64,000 nucleotides of DNA from Desulfonauticus submarinus (lineage in GTDB: Bacteria > Desulfobacterota > Desulfovibrionia > Desulfovibrionales > Desulfonatronovibrionaceae). Numbering within the stretch: the first letter of the stretch is position 1; each line of letters begins with the position of its first letter. The DNA lies in assembly GCF_900104045.1 (NCBI RefSeq), contig NZ_FNIN01000001.1, positions 372,001 through 436,000 on the forward strand, in the 5' to 3' direction. Under the pieces are notes generated by a model, which worked only from the letters and a program-made list of their open reading frames with translations, ran no database searches and was not told the origin of the DNA. The position numbers and the translations under genes are program-made. This document shows, one piece after another, positions 26,730 through 35,562 of the stretch.

Positions 26730-28583
26730 TTACTCTTCTTCTGGCAAAGGCTTATCCTTTGGATAATCATAAGGAATTATCTTTGCTCCTCCATATCCTC
26801 TATCACCAGGAGGTAAAATAACTTCTTTTGTAGCAGGTTCATATTTTAAAGTGGGCAAGGTTTTACCTTCTTCAAAATAAGCGAGGGTTCTCACCCACCA
26901 ATCTCGATCATTCCTATAAGGATAATCTTCTCTGGCATGGCTACCTCTACTTTCTTTTCTTTCCAAAGCTCCATACGCTACACACAAAGCAAGCTTAACC
27001 ATTCCTTCTATTTTGGTAGCCAAAGTAAGTTCTGCATTGGCTCCAATTCCATTAGATCTAAGTTTTACATTTTTTGCTCTTTCTAAAACTTCTTGCAGTT
27101 TATCCACAGCTGTTTGTAAATCCTTTTCATTTCTAAAAATACCAACATAATCCATAAGAATATCTTGCATCGCACCTCGAACTTTATAGACATTTTCCTT
27201 ACCACTGCCAGAGATAAGGCGTTTTATTCTCTCTTCCTGTTTTTTTACTTCTAATTCTACTAAATTAGACTTAAAATTAACTTCTGCATTTTGCAAAAAT
27301 TCAACGATCCTTTTCCCAACTATCATTCCCGCAACAACAGTTTCTGCCAAAGAATTTCCACCCAGTCTATTAAACCCATGCATATCCCAACAAGAGGCCT
27401 CTCCAGCAGAAAATAATCCTTTTAATCCATATGCTTCACCAAACTTATTGGTTCTAATACCTCCCATACTGTAATGTTGAGTAGGTCTTACAGGAATTAG
27501 CTCGTGAATTGGATTTATACCTAAAAAATTCATACAAATATCATAAACTTCTCTAAGCTTAGTAGTAATATGGGCCTCTCCAAGATGCCGAATATCTAAC
27601 CACAAATGTTCGCCATAAGGACTTTTCACTCCAAGTCCTTTTCTAATATGCTCTATCATTCTTCTAGATACAACATCTCTTGAGGCTAGTTCTGCCTTCT
27701 CAGGCTCATAAATATGCATAAACCTTTCTTCATTCACATCTAATAAAGTTCCTCCATCTCCTCTACACCCTTCAGTAACTAAAATATCTCCTGGAACAAT
27801 ACCTGTAGGATGAAATTGCACAGCCTCCATGTTACCCAAAGGAACAAGACCTGTATCTAACGCAATAATCAATCCTCCACCTTCATTTATAACTGCATTA
27901 GTAGAAGCTCTATAAATTCTTCCAAATCCTCCAGTAGCAATAAGAGTGGCTTTGGCAAGATACACTCTTAATTTTCCTGTCCTCAAACATCTAACCACAG
28001 CTCCTAAACAATTTTCTCCATCATGAATTAATGAAATCGCCTCACTTCTATCATGAACTTCAACTCCCTTACTAACAGCCACGCTATCCATTGTATATAA
28101 CATAGCATGTCCTGTTCCATCAGAACAATAACAAGCTCTCCATTTTGCAGTTCCACCAAAATCACGGGCAGTAATTAAACCCTCTTTTTCTTTTTTTTCT
28201 TCTTTTTCAAATTTTTTACCACCTTTATAATAAAAAGATTTCCCAGCAACTACTCTATTCCAAGGAACTCCCCAATAAGCCAATTGTCTAATAGCAATTG
28301 GAGCTGTTTCAGCAAAAAGTTTGGCAACCTCCTGATCACATCCCCAGTCTGAGCCTTTTACAGTGTCTTCAAAATGTATTTCAGGATTATCTCCCTCTCC
28401 TTTAACACAATTACCCAAGGCAGCCTGCATACCTCCTTGGGCTGCAGAAGAATGGGATCTTCTGGCAGGAACTATACTCAAACAAATTGTCTTAAAACCT
28501 GCATCAGCAGCTTCTACTGCTACTCTTTCTCCTGCCAACCCTGCACCTATACATAACAAGTCTGTATAAATTACATCCACCAT
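26730..28583 (-). CDS. frdA: Succinate dehydrogenase/fumarate reductase flavoprotein subunit
   Basis: The 617-residue protein has the FAD motif CIGAGLAGERVAVEAADAG, the flavin-attachment His in RSHSSAAQGGMQ (near 43-45), the QFHPTGIVPGDILVTEG and RGDGG active-site segments and MGGIRTN. It oxidises succinate or reduces fumarate. With a single five-helix cytochrome b gene in front and frdB behind, it belongs to the B-type quinol:fumarate reductase/succinate dehydrogenase known from Wolinella and Desulfovibrio. Direction of use cannot be told from sequence. Confidence 0.95.
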   Translation of the reverse strand: MVDVIYTDLLCIGAGLAGERVAVEAADAGFKTICLSIVPARRSHSSAAQGGMQAALGNCVKGEGDNPEIHFEDTVKGSDWGCDQEVAKLFAETAPIAIRQLAYWGVPWNRVVAGKSFYYKGGKKFEKEEKKEKEGLITARDFGGTAKWRACYCSDGTGHAMLYTMDSVAVSKGVEVHDRSEAISLIHDGENCLGAVVRCLRTGKLRVYLAKATLIATGGFGRIYRASTNAVINEGGGLIIALDTGLVPLGNMEAVQFHPTGIVPGDILVTEGCRGDGGTLLDVNEERFMHIYEPEKAELASRDVVSRRMIEHIRKGLGVKSPYGEHLWLDIRHLGEAHITTKLREVYDICMNFLGINPIHELIPVRPTQHYSMGGIRTNKFGEAYGLKGLFSAGEASCWDMHGFNRLGGNSLAETVVAGMIVGKRIVEFLQNAEVNFKSNLVELEVKKQEERIKRLISGSGKENVYKVRGAMQDILMDYVGIFRNEKDLQTAVDKLQEVLERAKNVKLRSNGIGANAELTLATKIEGMVKLALCVAYGALERKESRGSHAREDYPYRNDRDWWVRTLAYFEEGKTLPTLKYEPATKEVILPPGDRGYGGAKIIPYDYPKDKPLPEEE

Positions 28584-28595
28584 AATCTCCCCTTT

Positions 28596-29237
28596 TTATA
28601 CAAAATAAAATCTAATTAAACTAATCACATCTAATACTATCAAAGCCCCAATTAAACCAAAAACAATTTTCTTGATTTTAGACCTATTGGCTCTTGTTAC
28701 AAATCCCCATTTAGCTCCCACTCTATAAAGACCAATTCCTAGATGCAAAGCTATACACAATAAAAATAAAATATTAAAGTAAAGCCATAAACCACTTTGA
28801 ATTAAAAGTTTTGACTTCAAAGCAGTAATTGGTAAATCATTTAAAATTACCCAAAGATGAATACTTCCTAAAAGTAAAATACTCATTCCTGTAAATACTT
28901 GCACTAACCACAGCCATGTGTCCTGGTGTTTAAGCATCTTAGCATGTTTCCATACAGTTTGCTGTTCTTTAAAAGAAAATGGTATTTTTCTAGCTGCTAA
29001 AATAAAATGAACTAGAAAAATCAACGCTAAAATAACTCCACCTGTCTGAGCTAAGCCAGTATCCTCAAAAAATAAAGCCACTTTATTAAAAACCTTTGCT
29101 CCAAACACAACACTAAAAATAAATAAAGTATGACATAACATAAATAACGACAAAATAACCCCACTTATGGCCTGAGACCAGTCCATATATGCAGGGGCTT
29201 TAGAAACATTTAAGCTCACTACATTGGATGCCTTCAT
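28596..29237 (-). CDS. frdC: Diheme cytochrome b membrane anchor of succinate dehydrogenase/fumarate reductase (B-type)
   Basis: The 213-residue protein has five hydrophobic segments and His residues placed in four of them (CHTLF, LVHFIL, SIHLW and ALHLGIG). This matches the four axial ligands of the two haems b in Wolinella-type FrdC. It anchors FrdAB at the inner membrane and exchanges electrons with menaquinone. It is the first gene of the frdCAB group, 21 bases after xth on the same strand. Confidence 0.9.
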   Translation of the reverse strand: MKASNVVSLNVSKAPAYMDWSQAISGVILSLFMLCHTLFIFSVVFGAKVFNKVALFFEDTGLAQTGGVILALIFLVHFILAARKIPFSFKEQQTVWKHAKMLKHQDTWLWLVQVFTGMSILLLGSIHLWVILNDLPITALKSKLLIQSGLWLYFNILFLLCIALHLGIGLYRVGAKWGFVTRANRSKIKKIVFGLIGALIVLDVISLIRFYFV

Positions 29238-29258
29238 AAAACCTCCATCAAAGTATTT

Positions 29259-30023
29259 TTAAATTTCTAACTCTAAACCAATAGGACAATGGTCAGAGCC
29301 ATAAACATCACTTTCAATCCAAGCTCTCTTAACCTTGTCCTTTAACTCCATTGACACAAAAAAATAATCTATACGCCATCCAGCATTTCTTTCTCTTGCC
29401 TTAAATCTATAGTCCCACCAGGTATAATGCCCTCCTTCTTGGACAAATAGCCGAAAAGTATCAACATATCCACTCTCAACAAATCTATCTAACCATTTTC
29501 TCTCCACTGGTAAAAACCCAGACCTTTTCTCATTTTGTTTAGGATTTTTCAAGTCTATTTCTCGATGAGCTGTATTAAAGTCTCCACAAGCTATAATCGG
29601 CTTACTCTTTCTCAATTCTTCACAATACTTTAAAAAATGTTCATAATATCCTAATTTAAATTTTAGTCTATCCTCGCTCATTTGACCATTTGGAAAATAA
29701 ATATTTAATAGATAAAAATTATCATACTCTAAGGTAATTAACCTTCCCTCACCCTTGAAAGCTTCATCAGGAAAACCCAAAAAATAAGCACATGGTTCTT
29801 TTTTACAAAAACAAACTACACCAGAATATCCTTTTTTAATTTTTGAAGGGTTCCAAATAGCATAATAATCTTTAGGTTTCTTTTCTTCTAAAGAAAGCTG
29901 ATCTGGATGTACTTTGGTTTCTTGCAAACAAACAATATCTGCCTTTCTTTTATAAAACCAGTCCCAAAAACCTTTCTTTAAGATAGCTCGAAATCCATTA
30001 ACATTCCAAGAATATAAAATCAT
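29259..30023 (-). CDS. xth: Exodeoxyribonuclease III
   Basis: The 254-residue AP endonuclease/3'-5' exonuclease has the family motifs SWNVNGFRA (about 5-13), LQETK (about 34-38), ACGDFNTAHREID (about 146-158) and GSDHCPIGLE near the C-terminus with the catalytic Asp-His pair. Length is normal. It acts in base-excision repair. It lies between a phosphoesterase gene (53-base gap) and frdC (21-base gap) on the same strand. Confidence 0.95.
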   Translation of the reverse strand: MILYSWNVNGFRAILKKGFWDWFYKRKADIVCLQETKVHPDQLSLEEKKPKDYYAIWNPSKIKKGYSGVVCFCKKEPCAYFLGFPDEAFKGEGRLITLEYDNFYLLNIYFPNGQMSEDRLKFKLGYYEHFLKYCEELRKSKPIIACGDFNTAHREIDLKNPKQNEKRSGFLPVERKWLDRFVESGYVDTFRLFVQEGGHYTWWDYRFKARERNAGWRIDYFFVSMELKDKVKRAWIESDVYGSDHCPIGLELEI

Positions 30024-30076
30024 TTCTAATTTATCCTAACCTATTTATTCAAAAACTCTCTAAACGAATTTATATT

Positions 30077-30736
30077 TTAATGCAATTCTAACTCTAACCT
30101 TCCATCTCTAAAAAATATCTTTACATAACCCCCATCACCAACAGGCCCGGGATTTACTATAAGCGTCTTACCAATTTCATCTATTGCCTTAGACTCATGG
30201 ATATGACCTGTAAGACAAATATCTGGCTGCACTTCCTCAATAAATTCTCGAACAGATTTGCTTCCAACATGAGAGCCACCTAACACTACATCACACTTAG
30301 TATCTAAAGGTGGAGTATGAGACATAAAAATAAGATGTTTTTTATTTTTTGCTTCTAATTTCAATTGTTTTAACCATTTTGCCATTGCATCCTCAGAAAC
30401 TTCTGAAGGAGTATTAAAAGGCGTAAACGTAGAATAACCTACTCCTGCTAAGAAAATTCCTGAATCTAACTCTATAACCCTTAAATGAGTATTTATACCT
30501 AAATCATCTAATACTTCCTCTATCTCAAAACTATCCATATTCCCAATTTGAGCAAAAATTTTAGGGTTATTTTCTTTTAGTTTCTGAAAAAAATTGTAAA
30601 CTTTTTCTTTATTCCCTTTATTAGTAATATCTCCTGATATTAGAATACCAGAAGATTCCTTTAAATTAGGAAGATTAAAAACTTGCTCAAAATCCTCATG
30701 AATATCGCCAAATCCAATCCATAACTTACTTCCCAT
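30077..30736 (-). CDS. Calcineurin-like metallophosphoesterase
   Basis: The 219-residue protein has the dinuclear metal motifs of the family: GDIHEDF, SGDITNKG, IGNMDS (in place of GNHD), MSHTPP and GHIHES. The fold resembles YfcE-type or archaeal phosphodiesterases. The substrate cannot be predicted. It lies between the cysK fusion gene and xth on the same strand with short gaps. Confidence 0.85.
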   Translation of the reverse strand: MGSKLWIGFGDIHEDFEQVFNLPNLKESSGILISGDITNKGNKEKVYNFFQKLKENNPKIFAQIGNMDSFEIEEVLDDLGINTHLRVIELDSGIFLAGVGYSTFTPFNTPSEVSEDAMAKWLKQLKLEAKNKKHLIFMSHTPPLDTKCDVVLGGSHVGSKSVREFIEEVQPDICLTGHIHESKAIDEIGKTLIVNPGPVGDGGYVKIFFRDGRLELELH

Positions 30737-30779
30737 ATTTCCTCCTCAATAAATCTATAATTTTGGAATTAAATTAATA

Positions 30780-33092
30780 TTATTCATTTAACCCATTCTT
30801 TTTACGATGCAATAAAACTACCGTCTCAGTTCCCATATCCACGACTTTATAACCAAAATCTTCTATTTTTTCTCTTAACTTATCACTTAAAGCAAAATTC
30901 TTATTCACTCTAGCTTGCTTTCTTTCTAATAATAATTCTTTTATCTTTTCTGGAGGATTATCATCAAAACTAATGCGCTCCTCTTCAAATAAATCAAAAA
31001 TTTTGTTTAATTCTTGTAAAATATTTTTAATGCTACTTACATCTTCTTTTGTAAGCTGATTATTATTTAAAATATAATTGACTTGTTTAATAAAATTAAA
31101 CAGATTAGACCAAAATAAATGAATTTTAAAACCACTTTCAAATAACTGTCTCAAATCTCCTTTAATTTTCAAAATCAATCCTTCAATCTCTGAACACAAA
31201 TCACCATCTTTAAAAGGTAATACATTTAATTTAAACCACAAATCAGATATTTTTTGATAGTTTTTTTGCCACATTTTTAAACTTTCTAAAGTCAATTTTT
31301 GTCGCTTTTGAATAGAGGAAGAAACTAACCAACCTTTAAGAACCTTTAATTTATCTTCACTTAAAGAAAAAATATCCAAATCAACTTCATCTTTAACACC
31401 TAAAACAACTCCCCATGCTTTAGGCAGCTCTTTATTTTTATTTTTTAATAAAGAGATCAAGTTATCTAGATGAGGAAAAACTTGTCCTTCTCCTGCCACT
31501 ACCATCTGGACTGGTTTTTGAAGAGAAGATAAAATACTTGCTTGTTGTAAATACCAAGAAGGACGCACTTTACCCCATTTTGTATTCAAAACTTCACCTT
31601 CTTTTAGATCTTGCAAACTTGCTCTTTTTAATAAAGTAAAATCTTCAGGGTTATCTTTTAAATACCGTCCTTTTATTATATCCTGCTTTGGCCTTAATTG
31701 AATATCTTTCAAACCAAGATATCCATAATTATCTTGTCTTCGCACATCAAAATACACAGATCTTAATTTTTCATAAGCCTTACCTTTAGTTAAAAGATCT
31801 GTACAAATCTCTAAAGCTATTTCTATACGCTCTGAAAAAAACGCAAATTCTATTTTTTGAAGACCAAATTTTTGGCATACCTTAGCCAATTCTTTTTTAC
31901 TTTCTCTAATAAGATCCTCTCTGCTAACCTTTTTCAAACGACAATAATTTAAAGTTCTATCATCAAAATCCGAAATCCCTACTATTACTATACTTTCAAT
32001 TCCTATATGCTGAAAATACCTTGCTAAAACTTCTAAAAAAACAATTCTTCTCCAGGCACTTAAATTCTTTAAATCATCTAAAGTGGGCCCAAAAGTAAAA
32101 AAATTAAAAGCATTATCTTGAGGACATAGCAAAACTTTCTTACCATCTAGTCCAACAAATTCAATTCCCCTCTTCTCTGGAGATAAAAATAGAGAAGTAC
32201 TTAAATAACGTTCACCACTATCTGGAAAAATAGTTACTATTATTCCATTTTCTATTCTTTTAGCAACTTTAATAGCCCCAGCTAAGGCAGCCCCTGAACT
32301 CATACCAACCAATAAACCTTCTTCTCTAGCTAACCTACGACACAGTTCAAAAGCCTCTTCATCCTCTACTCTTAAAATCTCATCAACTAAATCAGGATTA
32401 TAAATACCTGGAGGATATGATTCTTGCATATTCTTAAGACCTTGAATTTTATGTCTAAGTCCTGGTTCAACAGCTATGCATTTTATTTGGGAATCAACTT
32501 CTTTTAGATATTTTGTTACTCCCATTACAGTTCCAGAAGTGCCTAAACATCCTACAAAATGAGTAATCTTTCCCCCTGTCTGTTGCCAAATTTCGCTTCC
32601 AGTGTGTTTATAATGAGCTTCTACACAAGCCTGGTTGTTATATTGATCCATAAGAATATACTTATTTGGATATTCCCTTGCTAATCTATAAGCTTCTTCT
32701 ATTGCCCCATCTGTACCTAAATGAGCTGGCGTAAGAACTAACTTTGCTCCATAAGCCTGTAAAATACGTTTTCTTTCCTCAGAAGCAGACTCAGGCATTA
32801 TAAGCATTAATCTGTATCCTTTTACTGCACAAACCATTGCCAAGCCAATACCCGTATTACCACTTGTTGCTTCAATAATAACTTTATCAGAAGTAATTAA
32901 GCCACTAGACTCTGCAGCTTCAACCATTGCCAAAGCAGCCCTATCTTTAATAGATCCACCAGGATTAAACGCCTCTAATTTTGCCAAAATTCTCACACCA
33001 CTTTTAAACCAAACCTTTTTTATTTCTATTAAAGGAGTATTTCCTATAAGATCTAGAAGAGTTTGCACTTGAATTTGATTTTGGTTATACAC
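30780..33092 (-). CDS. Cysteine synthase fused to a catalytically degenerate cysteinyl-tRNA synthetase-like domain
   Basis: The 770-residue protein has two parts. Residues 1-305 are a complete O-acetylserine sulfhydrylase with the PLP lysine at 49 (GGSIKDR), TSGNTG (76-81) and GLLVGMSSGAA (259-269). Residues 325-765 align with cysteinyl-tRNA synthetase end to end: FGPTLDD for CGPTVYD, SDFDDR for TDVDDK, RPSWYLQQAS for RPGWHIECSA and a CysRS-like tail (NFALSDKLREKIEDFGY). The zinc cysteines are replaced (Phe334 and near Gln516), HIGH reads NLSA (343-346) and KMSKS is absent, so it should not charge tRNA. The start is GTG. A sensor or channelling role is possible but unproven. Confidence 0.88.
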   Translation of the reverse strand: MYNQNQIQVQTLLDLIGNTPLIEIKKVWFKSGVRILAKLEAFNPGGSIKDRAALAMVEAAESSGLITSDKVIIEATSGNTGIGLAMVCAVKGYRLMLIMPESASEERKRILQAYGAKLVLTPAHLGTDGAIEEAYRLAREYPNKYILMDQYNNQACVEAHYKHTGSEIWQQTGGKITHFVGCLGTSGTVMGVTKYLKEVDSQIKCIAVEPGLRHKIQGLKNMQESYPPGIYNPDLVDEILRVEDEEAFELCRRLAREEGLLVGMSSGAALAGAIKVAKRIENGIIVTIFPDSGERYLSTSLFLSPEKRGIEFVGLDGKKVLLCPQDNAFNFFTFGPTLDDLKNLSAWRRIVFLEVLARYFQHIGIESIVIVGISDFDDRTLNYCRLKKVSREDLIRESKKELAKVCQKFGLQKIEFAFFSERIEIALEICTDLLTKGKAYEKLRSVYFDVRRQDNYGYLGLKDIQLRPKQDIIKGRYLKDNPEDFTLLKRASLQDLKEGEVLNTKWGKVRPSWYLQQASILSSLQKPVQMVVAGEGQVFPHLDNLISLLKNKNKELPKAWGVVLGVKDEVDLDIFSLSEDKLKVLKGWLVSSSIQKRQKLTLESLKMWQKNYQKISDLWFKLNVLPFKDGDLCSEIEGLILKIKGDLRQLFESGFKIHLFWSNLFNFIKQVNYILNNNQLTKEDVSSIKNILQELNKIFDLFEEERISFDDNPPEKIKELLLERKQARVNKNFALSDKLREKIEDFGYKVVDMGTETVVLLHRKKNGLNE

Positions 33093-33120
33093 TTTTCTTA
33101 CTTTCCTTTTGGAGAAATAA

Positions 33121-33999
33121 ATGTCTAATCCTAAAAAAGCTTATCTTTTTGGATTATTAACTGTTTTTATTTGGTCCACTGTGGCCTCAGCATTTAAACT
33201 AACCCTTGTTTATATTTCACCTCTTGAGTTGCTATTTTATTCCTGCCTAACTTCTACTTGTGTGCTTTTTGCTTCTGCTTATCTCAATACCAAAGGTTTT
33301 ATTTTTATTCTAAAAAAAGAAATATTCAAGTCTGCTTGGCTTGGTTTTATTAATCCATTCTGTTATTATTTAGTTTTATTTAAAGCTTATGATTTACTTC
33401 CAGCTCAAGAAGCTCAACCCTTAAACTATACTTGGGGTATTACTTTAAGCCTTTTATCTATTCCTCTATTAAAACAAAAAATATCCTTTCATCAGTTAGG
33501 AGCTATTTTATTGAGTTATTTTGGAGTGTTAATAATTTCTACTCACGGACATATTTTTTCCCTTCATTTTACAAATCCTTTAGGAGTAGGTTTGGCTTTA
33601 TTTAGCACTATTCTTTGGGCTCTTTATTGGATATTTAATACTAAAGACACCCTAAATCCTTCTCTTCGTCTATTTTATAATTTTTTATTTGGTAGTATTT
33701 ATATATCCATTTATTTTTTATTAACAAAAACATCTCCTACCTTTAATTTAAAAGGATTTCTTGGTGCTTTTTATGTAGGACTATTTGAGATGGGAATAAC
33801 CTTTATTTTATGGCTAAAAGCACTTAAATACGCCCAAAATACTGCCCAAGTAAGCAATTTAATTTATTTATCACCTTTTTTATCCTTAATTTTCATTCAT
33901 TTTTTAGTAGGAGAAAAAATTCTCTTTTCCACCTATATAGGCCTAATTTTTATTTTAGCAGGACTTATTTATCAAAACCAGGCCACTCAAAAGCTTTAG
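33121..33999 (+). CDS. EamA/DMT-family transporter
   Basis: The 292-residue protein has about ten hydrophobic segments in two homologous halves, typical of the drug/metabolite transporter superfamily; for example LFGLLTVFIWSTVASAFKLTL at the start and AGLIYQNQ at the end. GGAGA precedes the ATG. Some members export cysteine or related thiols, and the divergent neighbour is a cysteine synthase fusion only 28 bases away. That makes amino-acid export a reasonable guess, but no substrate can be assigned. Its 3' end overlaps the convergent mscS-type gene by 35 bases. Confidence 0.85.
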   Translation: MSNPKKAYLFGLLTVFIWSTVASAFKLTLVYISPLELLFYSCLTSTCVLFASAYLNTKGFIFILKKEIFKSAWLGFINPFCYYLVLFKAYDLLPAQEAQPLNYTWGITLSLLSIPLLKQKISFHQLGAILLSYFGVLIISTHGHIFSLHFTNPLGVGLALFSTILWALYWIFNTKDTLNPSLRLFYNFLFGSIYISIYFLLTKTSPTFNLKGFLGAFYVGLFEMGITFILWLKALKYAQNTAQVSNLIYLSPFLSLIFIHFLVGEKILFSTYIGLIFILAGLIYQNQATQKL

Positions 34000-35176
34000 C
34001 TACTTCATCTCGCTTATCCACAAGCGCATTACGTTGATAAGCCCTTAAACCAAAAAAAGGCAATGCTGCTAAAAGATGGTCAAATATATCTGCTTGTAAC
34101 CTCTCATATTCTGCCCACCGAGTTTCATCTACAAAACAATATATTTCCAGAGGCAACCCTTTACTTGCCTCTGGTTGCAAGTGTCTTACCAAAAAAGTTA
34201 AATTCTTAACTACCCTAGGGTGACGTTGCAAATAGTTAACAACATAAGCTCTATATGTACCTAAATTAGTTAAATATCTCCCATTTAGCACAATTCTATC
34301 TTTGTTTTCTGCATTAGCCTTAGCCAACTCCTCCTCTTTCTTTCTTAAATATCCTTCTATTAACTTAATTTTTTTTAACCTATTTACTTCCTCAGGAGAT
34401 AGAAATCTAACACTAGACTGGTCTATTAAAATAGAGCGCTTAATCCTTCTTGCCCCAACTTCATACATACCCCGCCAATTTTTAAAAGAATTATCTAAAA
34501 ATTTATGGGTAGGAACAGTAATAATCGTCTTATCAAAATTTTGCACCTTAACAACATGAAGAGATATATCTATTACATCTCCATCAACTCCAAATGAAGG
34601 CATCTCTATCCAATCTCCAACTCTAAGCAATCCGTAAGAGTTAATTTGTAAACTTGCCACAAAAGATAAAATAGTATCTCTAAAAATTATTAACACAACT
34701 GCGGTCAATGCACCAATTCCACTCAATATACCCCAAGGAGATTTATCTAGTAAATAAGAAATAATAAATATAGACCCTATTATATAAATAAAAATCTTAA
34801 TTAATTGAATATATCCTTTAATTGGCCTATTCTTTGATATTTCAAATGTATTATAAAGATCATTACAAAAATTGAGGAATCTAGATAAAATTAAAACAAA
34901 TACACATGTTAAATATATAAAAGCTATCTTTTGTCCATAATATTCAAATCTAGGAAATAAATTGACAAAATAATATAATAAAATACCTGGTATAAGGAGG
35001 ACTAAAGCATGAAGTAATTTATTTTTAAGAATAAGATCATCTCTTTTACTTTTAGTTTTTTGTAAGATCTTTTTAAATAAACTTAAAATAACTATTTTTG
35101 ATATCCAATAACTAAAAAAAATGGCAAATAAAAACAATGCAAATCTAATCCATATATTTAACCCTAAAAATTCCAT
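33965..35176 (-). CDS. MscS-family mechanosensitive ion channel (YbdG/MscM-like)
   Basis: The 403-residue protein has five hydrophobic segments before the pore helix. A conserved MscS beta domain follows (LRVGDWIEMPSFGVDGDVIDISLHVVKVQNFD, about 180-211, then VPTHKFLDNSFKNWR). A C-terminal domain includes the RHLQPEASKGLPLEIYCF segment of the YbdG branch. It probably releases solutes on hypo-osmotic stress. No operon partner is on its strand. Confidence 0.88.
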   Translation of the reverse strand: MEFLGLNIWIRFALFLFAIFFSYWISKIVILSLFKKILQKTKSKRDDLILKNKLLHALVLLIPGILLYYFVNLFPRFEYYGQKIAFIYLTCVFVLILSRFLNFCNDLYNTFEISKNRPIKGYIQLIKIFIYIIGSIFIISYLLDKSPWGILSGIGALTAVVLIIFRDTILSFVASLQINSYGLLRVGDWIEMPSFGVDGDVIDISLHVVKVQNFDKTIITVPTHKFLDNSFKNWRGMYEVGARRIKRSILIDQSSVRFLSPEEVNRLKKIKLIEGYLRKKEEELAKANAENKDRIVLNGRYLTNLGTYRAYVVNYLQRHPRVVKNLTFLVRHLQPEASKGLPLEIYCFVDETRWAEYERLQADIFDHLLAALPFFGLRAYQRNALVDKRDEVAKAFEWPGFDK

Positions 35177-35562
35177 ACTGCCCTCTCTTCAAAATATACA
35201 TTATTATTTAAATTTTTTTCCCTTCTTTGCCAAAAAATTTTAAGATCAAAATAAAAAACACCTATATCTTTTTTGTAAAATATTCCTTCTGGTTTAGCAA
35301 GTTAAAGAAAATAATAAAAATTCTAAAATCTTCCAAGCATAGCTTTATATAGTTAATAACTTAAAAAATATAATTAGATTGTGCTTTTTCTCTACTTGCC
35401 TAAACCACAACCTCTTGATAAAAACTAAGAAGCTATTTTAAGATGAGATAAGAATTTTCTTTTCTCTAGCGAAAATCATGGTCAAATCTCGACTATGAAG
35501 GAGAGTGGCAAGACGAAAAAATACTAACAAAATCAAAAAATAATAAAGAATAAGAGGATATT
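35177..35562 (+). other. 386-base divergent intergenic region with a hairpin in the 5' leader
   Basis: The region lies between mscS and the MuiA-like gene. It holds a 7-base-pair stem, CATGGTC (35477-35483) with GACTATG (35491-35497; one G-U pair), and a 7-base loop, followed by GGAGAG that can pair with an upstream CTCT. The hairpin is about 65 bases before the MuiA-like ATG. It resembles no riboswitch I can name. No ORF or RNA gene is seen. Confidence 0.35.
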
